A model generated the notes under the pieces. That model was given only the letters and a program-made list of their open reading frames with translations. It ran no database searches and was not told the DNA's origin. 6,128 nucleotides of DNA from Akkermansiaceae bacterium (GTDB lineage: Bacteria; Verrucomicrobiota; Verrucomicrobiia; Verrucomicrobiales; Akkermansiaceae): assembly GCA_023300065.1 (NCBI GenBank), contig JALZWJ010000361.1, forward strand, positions 1-6,128, written 5' to 3'. Below, one piece after another: positions 1-3,876 of this stretch. The first letter of the stretch is position 1, and each line of letters begins with the position of its first letter. Position numbers and translations under genes: made by a program.

Positions 1-1288
1 GATCATCCGAAGGATTCAGAATATCTTTTAAAAGAATCGCGTGCCTCACATCCACCTTCGCGGCCAGCAGACGGAAGGCCGCCACCATCGGCATATCCAA
101 GTCATCGCTCACCGTGAGGAGTTGGGCTGACTTCTCCGAATTCACCGCCGCGATCGCCTCATTATCGCGAGGATCGAGCGCGACGACATTCGAGTCCTCC
201 AGCACGATCTCCGGCTTAAAGTCGCCCATCTGATCGATCTTATGAGCGACCGCATCCCACTTCTTCCGCGAGGTGAAGACCCGCATCAACTCCGTACCAC
301 CGAGCGAAAATCCGCCCACTTGCTGAACCTCTGATTTACGACGCTCGAACTCGAAGGGATTCCAAGTCGCCCGCACCCCAGTCTCGCATCCCCCACTCGG
401 GATCGATTTGACCAAAGCCTGAGCCACCGGCACTTCATGCACCGCATCCTCGGTCAGACTGACCCGGATCGTATCGCCGATGCCATCCGCTAAAAGACTC
501 CCAATCCCGATCGCACTTTTAATCCGACCATCCTCGCCATCACCCGCCTCAGTCACGCCGAGGTGTAGCGGATAATTCCAATCCGCCCCTTCCGCCGCAA
601 GCCGTGCCACCAAGAGACGATAAGCCTCAATCATGACCTTCGGGTTCGAGGCCTTCATCGAAAAAACGAAATTATGAAAATCCTCATCCCGCGCGATGCG
701 GGCAAACTCCAGCGCACTCTCCACCATCCCGAGCGGAGTATCACCATAACGATTCATGATCCGATCAGACAGAGAACCATGGTTCGTCCCGATCCGGATG
801 GCCCGCTTCAGATCCTTACAAAGATGCACCAATGGCGTAAATTCTTCCCGAATCCGGCCCAGCTCCTCTTCATACTGCTCATCCGTGTATTCGCGGATTT
901 CAAACTTCTTCTTATCGGCATAGTTCCCGGGATTTACCCGCACCTTCTCGACCCACTTCGCCGCCTCAACCGCCGCATCCGGCTTAAAGTGAATATCGGC
1001 CACTAAAGGAACCTCACACCCCGCTGCGCGCACCCCATCACGGATGTTTTCCAGATTCGCGGCATACTTCTTAGTCTGCGCCGTGATCCTCACGATCTGA
1101 CAACCAGCCTCAGCGAGAAGCAGAACCTCCGCCACACACGCCTCAGTATCGCGAGTGTCGGAAGTGATCATCGATTGCACCACCACCGGATGCCCGCCCC
1201 CCATCTTAACATTTCCAACCGTGACTACCCGCGACTCGCGGCGGGAGTAATTAAAAAGATCTTCGCAGTAACGTAATTCGGCCGACAT
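1..1288 (-). CDS. ispG: 4-hydroxy-3-methylbut-2-enyl diphosphate synthase, long form (partial, C-terminus outside window)
   Basis: IspG (GcpE) is the cytoplasmic [4Fe-4S] enzyme that reductively converts methylerythritol cyclodiphosphate to HMBPP, the penultimate step of the MEP isoprenoid pathway. My translation from the ATG at 1288 gives 429 open codons to the window edge. The TIM-barrel part (about residues 15-280) carries family motifs: VQSM (37-40), PLVADIHFKP (94-103), KVRVNPGNYAD (115-125), IRIGTNHGSLSDRIM (164-178), FHNFVFSMKASNP (204-216) and GEDGRIKSAIGIG (251-263). In short IspG such as the E. coli enzyme (about 370 residues) the Fe-S domain follows directly. Here about 150 residues of unrelated sequence follow residue 280 with no CPxC, matching the insert of the plant/chlamydial long form. 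The iron-sulfur cysteines are therefore outside the window. The start is uncertain: an in-frame GTG lies 12 bases upstream, an in-frame ATG lies further up near 1350, and no strong Shine-Dalgarno is seen. Family assignment is very secure. Confidence 0.96.
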   Translation of the reverse strand, partial: MSAELRYCEDLFNYSRRESRVVTVGNVKMGGGHPVVVQSMITSDTRDTEACVAEVLLLAEAGCQIVRITAQTKKYAANLENIRDGVRAAGCEVPLVADIHFKPDAAVEAAKWVEKVRVNPGNYADKKKFEIREYTDEQYEEELGRIREEFTPLVHLCKDLKRAIRIGTNHGSLSDRIMNRYGDTPLGMVESALEFARIARDEDFHNFVFSMKASNPKVMIEAYRLLVARLAAEGADWNYPLHLGVTEAGDGEDGRIKSAIGIGSLLADGIGDTIRVSLTEDAVHEVPVAQALVKSIPSGGCETGVRATWNPFEFERRKSEVQQVGGFSLGGTELMRVFTSRKKWDAVAHKIDQMGDFKPEIVLEDSNVVALDPRDNEAIAAVNSEKSAQLLTVSDDLDMPMVAAFRLLAAKVDVRHAILLKDILNPSDD

Positions 1289-1382
1289 GTGATTAGGCAC
1301 GACTTCTACGTCAAAAATCCCAGACCCGCAACGCCCGCATTCCCCCATTGCACCATTCGGCGATTTGGGGAAACCTCATCTC

Positions 1383-2216
1383 ATGAAGCTCCCCCTCATT
1401 TTGGCCGCCGCCCTCACCCTCGCGGCCCCTGCCAAGGAGGCCCCCTCCGAGGAAAATAAAGCGACCGACTTCATCCGGGTCCACCGCACCGGGAGTAAGG
1501 CTCTTCTGCAACCCGCTGCTACCACCTATCAGAAAAACGAGGTCGCCGTCACCCTCCTCGGAGCCGTCCACCTCGCCGACAAATCCTACTTCCACGACCT
1601 CAACACCCGCTTTCAAGCTTACGACCGCGTCCTCTTCGAAATGATTGGCGGAGATCACATTGCCGCATTTAAAAAGCTGGAAGCTGAGGGAAAAGACATC
1701 GCCCACACCCCCCTCGGCAAAACCTACCAAGCCATCTCCACCTTCCTTAATCTCGCTCACCAAAAAACAGAGATCCACTACACTGCTAAAAATCTCATCC
1801 ACGCTGACCTCACCATGGAGGAGTATCAAAAACTCCAAAAAGAGCGTAGCGAATCCCTCCTCGACTTCGCCCTAGAAGCTGAAAAAAATGCGAACCCCGC
1901 CCATCAACCCACCACCCCAGAGCTCACCGCAGCCCTCTCCTCTGGCAATGCCAACCAAGCAAAACTCCTCCTCATCGATTCCCTCGCAAACGGAGACGAG
2001 GCCCTAGCCGGCCTCCTAGAACCCACCGTCATCATCACCGACCGGAACGCCAAAGCCCTCGCCGTTCTCGAAGCCCAAATCAAAGTCGGCCACCGCAGCC
2101 TAGCCATCTTCTACGGCGCAGGACACTTCCCCGACATGGAAAAATCCCTCCTTAAAAAAGGATACAAAAAAACCAAGCAGGAGTGGCTCACTGCTTGGTC
2201 TGTCTCTCTTAAATAA
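1383..2216 (+). CDS. Secreted TraB/GumN/TIKI-like superfamily protein
   Basis: The product is 277 residues and resembles the TraB/PrgY/GumN/TIKI superfamily, some members of which are metal-dependent proteases; the substrate here is unknown. Two GxxH motifs mark the family: GAVH (60-63, within TLLGAVHLADKSYF) and GAGH (245-248, within FYGAGHFPDM). A glutamate at 86 (LFEM) and an Asp-Arg-Asn at 220-222 (ITDRN) fit the other conserved polar positions. The middle (about 95-205) is helical and charged. The N-terminus MKLPLILAAALTLAAPA reads as a signal peptide with likely cleavage after A17 or A20 and no lipobox cysteine, so the protein is probably periplasmic or exported. I chose the ATG at 1383 because it starts this signal peptide and has a GGGGA element about 11 bases upstream; a TTG six codons earlier is in frame but would put GKPHL before it. 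It diverges from ispG and converges on the anti-sigma gene. Its last codons also carry that operon's likely terminator. Superfamily secure, function unknown. Confidence 0.88.
   Translation: MKLPLILAAALTLAAPAKEAPSEENKATDFIRVHRTGSKALLQPAATTYQKNEVAVTLLGAVHLADKSYFHDLNTRFQAYDRVLFEMIGGDHIAAFKKLEAEGKDIAHTPLGKTYQAISTFLNLAHQKTEIHYTAKNLIHADLTMEEYQKLQKERSESLLDFALEAEKNANPAHQPTTPELTAALSSGNANQAKLLLIDSLANGDEALAGLLEPTVIITDRNAKALAVLEAQIKVGHRSLAIFYGAGHFPDMEKSLLKKGYKKTKQEWLTAWSVSLK
2166..2199 (-). terminator. Intrinsic terminator of the sigma/anti-sigma operon, inside the 3' end of the TraB-like gene
   Basis: On the minus strand a perfect 9-bp stem (ACCAAGCAG / CTGCTTGGT, at 2191-2199 and 2172-2180) with a 10-base loop is followed directly by a run of T, the complement of the seven A at 2166-2172. 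It lies 27-60 bases beyond the anti-sigma stop codon. This is the classic layout of a rho-independent terminator for the minus-strand operon. Within the loop, GAG and CTC could add three more pairs. On the plus strand the same stem is followed only by the pyrimidine mix CTGTCTCTCTT, so termination of the TraB-like transcript here would be weaker. The element overlaps plus-strand codons for the C-terminal residues (around KKTKQEWLTAWSV). Confidence 0.75.
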
Positions 2217-2225
2217 GAGCGGATC

Positions 2226-3134
2226 TTAAAATAAACTCGCCATCTCAGCGGGCGTCATCTTCCCGAGTAACAAGTAGACTTGCTCGGTATCAGTCCAGCT
2301 AGTCACAGCCCACTCCTCATTCTTGTCGCAACCTTGGCATTTACTCACGGCTCCTTTCAGATCATTGACTTCAGCTTTTTCGAGGGATTTTTTCTCCATC
2401 ACAACGAGATGAATAATGGTTCCTTCTTTTTTGTAGCAAATTAATGATGCGCGGCTCTCGGTTTCTCCGATTCCGAGCATTTTACACCCCACTCCCTTCA
2501 GCTCACCCAGACCTGCTGGCAGCTGAGAGGGTGTCGGCAGGCTTTTATCGACCAGCCATTCATAAAGGGCAGCCTGGCGATCGTTCATGAGATCAAGCGC
2601 GAAGAAAGGCGAATCCAGCATCTCAATGGCAGAATATTCCACCTCTTTGGGGGTCGTCCCTGCGAGGGCATTCCCACCTGCTCCAGCGAAAAAGAAGGTC
2701 ACCACAAACATGACCGCCATGACCGCAGCTGCAGAGGCAGTCCACATAAAGGTCCTGATCATTCCCGACTTTTTCTTAACGGGGAGATTCACCACCTTCT
2801 GCTCGACTTCCATCGCGCCCAGAATCTGGGACCGTAAACTTTCAGGTGCCCGCACCGAAGCCAATGCACCGATAAAATCAGCATCAAACTCGGCAGGCTC
2901 CTCATCCACTCCTCCCAAGACATCAAAGATGGCCTCACGGAGATTTTCTGGGATTTCCACCTTCGAGAGCATTACGGAAAAGGAGGCATCCTGAGAACGC
3001 TCATCCGCCAGCCATTCCCCCAACTCACGGTCCTTTGTCGCCAAAGCGAGAGCTTCTGTAAAAGTCGTGTCATTTGCATCTTCCCCATCTGGGCGGAAGC
3101 TCTGCAGAATAAATTTTGCGCGTTCTTTATCCAT
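2226..3134 (-). CDS. Membrane anti-sigma factor without the zinc motif, cognate to the upstream ECF sigma factor
   Basis: The predicted protein has 302 residues. Residues 1-125 are soluble, acidic and mostly helical. A single hydrophobic helix at about 127-150 follows the basic stretch KKKSG and so predicts a cytoplasmic N-terminus. Residues 151-302 would lie outside the inner membrane. Position directly after an ECF sigma gene plus this topology support an anti-sigma role, binding the sigma factor in the cytoplasm and releasing it on an envelope signal. The HxxxCxxC zinc motif of many anti-sigmas is absent, and the N-terminal half has no cysteine. All four cysteines (217, 233, 266, 269) are in the outer domain, the last two as CQGC. 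The stretch around 212-246 (LKGVGCKML...ASLICY...IIHLVVM) recalls the beta-rich outer domain of other anti-sigmas, a weak resemblance. I preferred the ATG at 3134 over one 12 codons upstream because it overlaps the sigma stop by 8 bases (ATGGATAA), implying translational coupling. Confidence 0.82.
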   Translation of the reverse strand: MDKERAKFILQSFRPDGEDANDTTFTEALALATKDRELGEWLADERSQDASFSVMLSKVEIPENLREAIFDVLGGVDEEPAEFDADFIGALASVRAPESLRSQILGAMEVEQKVVNLPVKKKSGMIRTFMWTASAAAVMAVMFVVTFFFAGAGGNALAGTTPKEVEYSAIEMLDSPFFALDLMNDRQAALYEWLVDKSLPTPSQLPAGLGELKGVGCKMLGIGETESRASLICYKKEGTIIHLVVMEKKSLEKAEVNDLKGAVSKCQGCDKNEEWAVTSWTDTEQVYLLLGKMTPAEMASLF

Positions 3135-3675
3135 TGGTCTTTTGAAAGTTATCGGTTTGAAAATCCACAATCTGTGGGGATGAGCTGATTTGCTCAGTGT
3201 TCATTTTTTTGCGGAGCTGATCTTTGCCCCGTGAGATCCGGGACATCACAGTCCCAATCGGCACATCCAGCACCTCGGCGATCTCTTTATAAGAGTGTTG
3301 TTGTAGGTAAAAGAGGGTCAAAGGAGCTCGAAACGTCTCATCCAACCCACGTAACAGAGAGACCGCGCGTTGTGCGTCTAGCTCGCGCCCAGACTCATTC
3401 TCCTCACTCGGTATTTCATGCTCCACCTCACTGATTTCCAGCTCAGGGTGGCGCTGCGACTTCCGAGCGCTCCCAAGGTGTTCACGATACAAGGTCGTAA
3501 AGAGCCAAGTCTTCGCTTTTGAGCGATCCTTCAACTGGTGCCCCTTCTGCGCCCAGATCACAAAGGTCTGCTGCACTAAATCAGCCGCTCGATCTGGGTT
3601 TTTCGCGAGAGAAAAACCAAAGCGATACAGCGCCTGATAATATTGATCCACTAAGTCTTCGAATTCGTCCATCAT
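3127..3675 (-). CDS. ECF-family RNA polymerase sigma factor
   Basis: A 182-residue sigma-70 family protein with only regions 2 and 4, the ECF layout; it would direct RNA polymerase to a small set of promoters when freed from its anti-sigma. Region 2 spans about residues 7-75, with LYRFGFSLAKNPDRAADLV and the core-binding helix DLVQQTFVIWAQK (32-44). A charged linker (about 76-100) precedes region 4 (about 103-157). Its helix-turn-helix is SYKEIAEVLDVPIGTVMSRI (128-147), followed by SRGKDQLRKKM. A polar tail of about 25 residues after region 4 has no recognisable domain. Two adjacent ATG codons (3675 and 3672) can start it; neither has a strong Shine-Dalgarno. It is the first gene of the operon and overlaps the anti-sigma start by 8 bp. 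Which ECF group it belongs to cannot be told by eye. Family very secure. Confidence 0.95.
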   Translation of the reverse strand: MMDEFEDLVDQYYQALYRFGFSLAKNPDRAADLVQQTFVIWAQKGHQLKDRSKAKTWLFTTLYREHLGSARKSQRHPELEISEVEHEIPSEENESGRELDAQRAVSLLRGLDETFRAPLTLFYLQQHSYKEIAEVLDVPIGTVMSRISRGKDQLRKKMNTEQISSSPQIVDFQTDNFQKTNG

Positions 3676-3703
3676 GTTGATTCTTACTTTCTAAGAGATT
3701 GCG

Positions 3704-3732
3704 ATAGCACTCTTATTCCAAGAATTTGCCAA
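3704..3732 (-). promoter_or_regulatory. Alternative housekeeping-type promoter for the sigma/anti-sigma operon
   Basis: On the minus strand TTGGCA (3732-3727; 5 of 6 to TTGACA) is separated by 17 bases from TGCTAT (3709-3704; only 3 of 6 to TATAAT). The start site would be about 22 bases before the sigma ATG. Good -35 and spacing but a weak -10; it could supply basal expression beside the ECF-like element. Confidence 0.25.
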
Positions 3733-3742
3733 TTTCTCTGCT

Positions 3743-3767
3743 GACCTCACCTTAGCAGCCCGTTCAC
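3743..3767 (-). promoter_or_regulatory. Candidate ECF-type promoter for the sigma/anti-sigma operon
   Basis: On the minus strand GTGAAC (GAAC at 3765-3762) is followed after exactly 16 bases by GTC (3745-3743). The GAAC-N16/17-GTC pattern is typical of promoters read by many ECF sigma factors, which often control their own operon. A start site would fall near 3736, giving a leader of roughly 60 bases. An inverted repeat CTGCT-N11-AGCAG (3738-3758) lies over the proposed -10 and could be an operator or chance. Pattern match by eye only. Confidence 0.33.
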
Positions 3768-3817
3768 CCACTGCAAATCTTTGGCCAGAAAACAAGATTC
3801 ACAAAAAAACATTCTTA

Positions 3818-3840
3818 GAACATTAATAGTAATCGAGGTT
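3818..3840 (+). promoter_or_regulatory. Candidate ECF-type promoter for the TamB/AsmA-like gene
   Basis: GAAC (3818-3821) is followed after 16 bases by GTT (3838-3840), reading AGAAC-N16-GTTGTA. Spacing and -35 core equal those of the element facing the sigma operon, but the -10 is GTT rather than GTC. A start near 3848 would leave a leader of about 30 bases to the ATG at 3877. An AT-rich ATTAATAGTAAT inside the spacer could instead be part of a sigma-70-type -10, though I find no well-spaced -35 for it. Confidence 0.22.
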
Positions 3841-3876
3841 GTAGAAAACCCATCTAGAAACGAAGCTTAAGAAAAG

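Noticed and set aside
674..1006. Plus-strand open frame of 110 codons opposite ispG
   Set aside because: The minus strand here encodes highly conserved IspG barrel motifs; this frame resembles no protein.
1365..1382. Upstream TTG start for the TraB-like gene
   Set aside because: It adds GKPHL before an otherwise textbook signal peptide and would use up the GGGGA element that serves the ATG at 1383.
1289..1382. Minus-strand promoter TTGCGG-N17-TAGAAG upstream of ispG
   Set aside because: The -35 matches only 3 of 6 positions and the leader would be about 10 bases; not better than chance.
1311..1838. Minus-strand open frame of 175 codons opposite the TraB-like gene
   Set aside because: It is antisense to a gene with a signal peptide and two family motifs, and its Gly/Val/Glu-rich composition is what C-ending codons give when read in reverse.
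2172..2216. Efficient terminator for the TraB-like gene on the plus strand from the same hairpin
   Set aside because: The stem is followed on this strand by a pyrimidine mix rather than a T-run, and it lies before the stop codon.
2587..2994. Plus-strand open frame of 135 codons opposite the anti-sigma gene
   Set aside because: It covers the anti-sigma membrane helix and N-terminal domain in reverse and has no start signal or recognisable domain.
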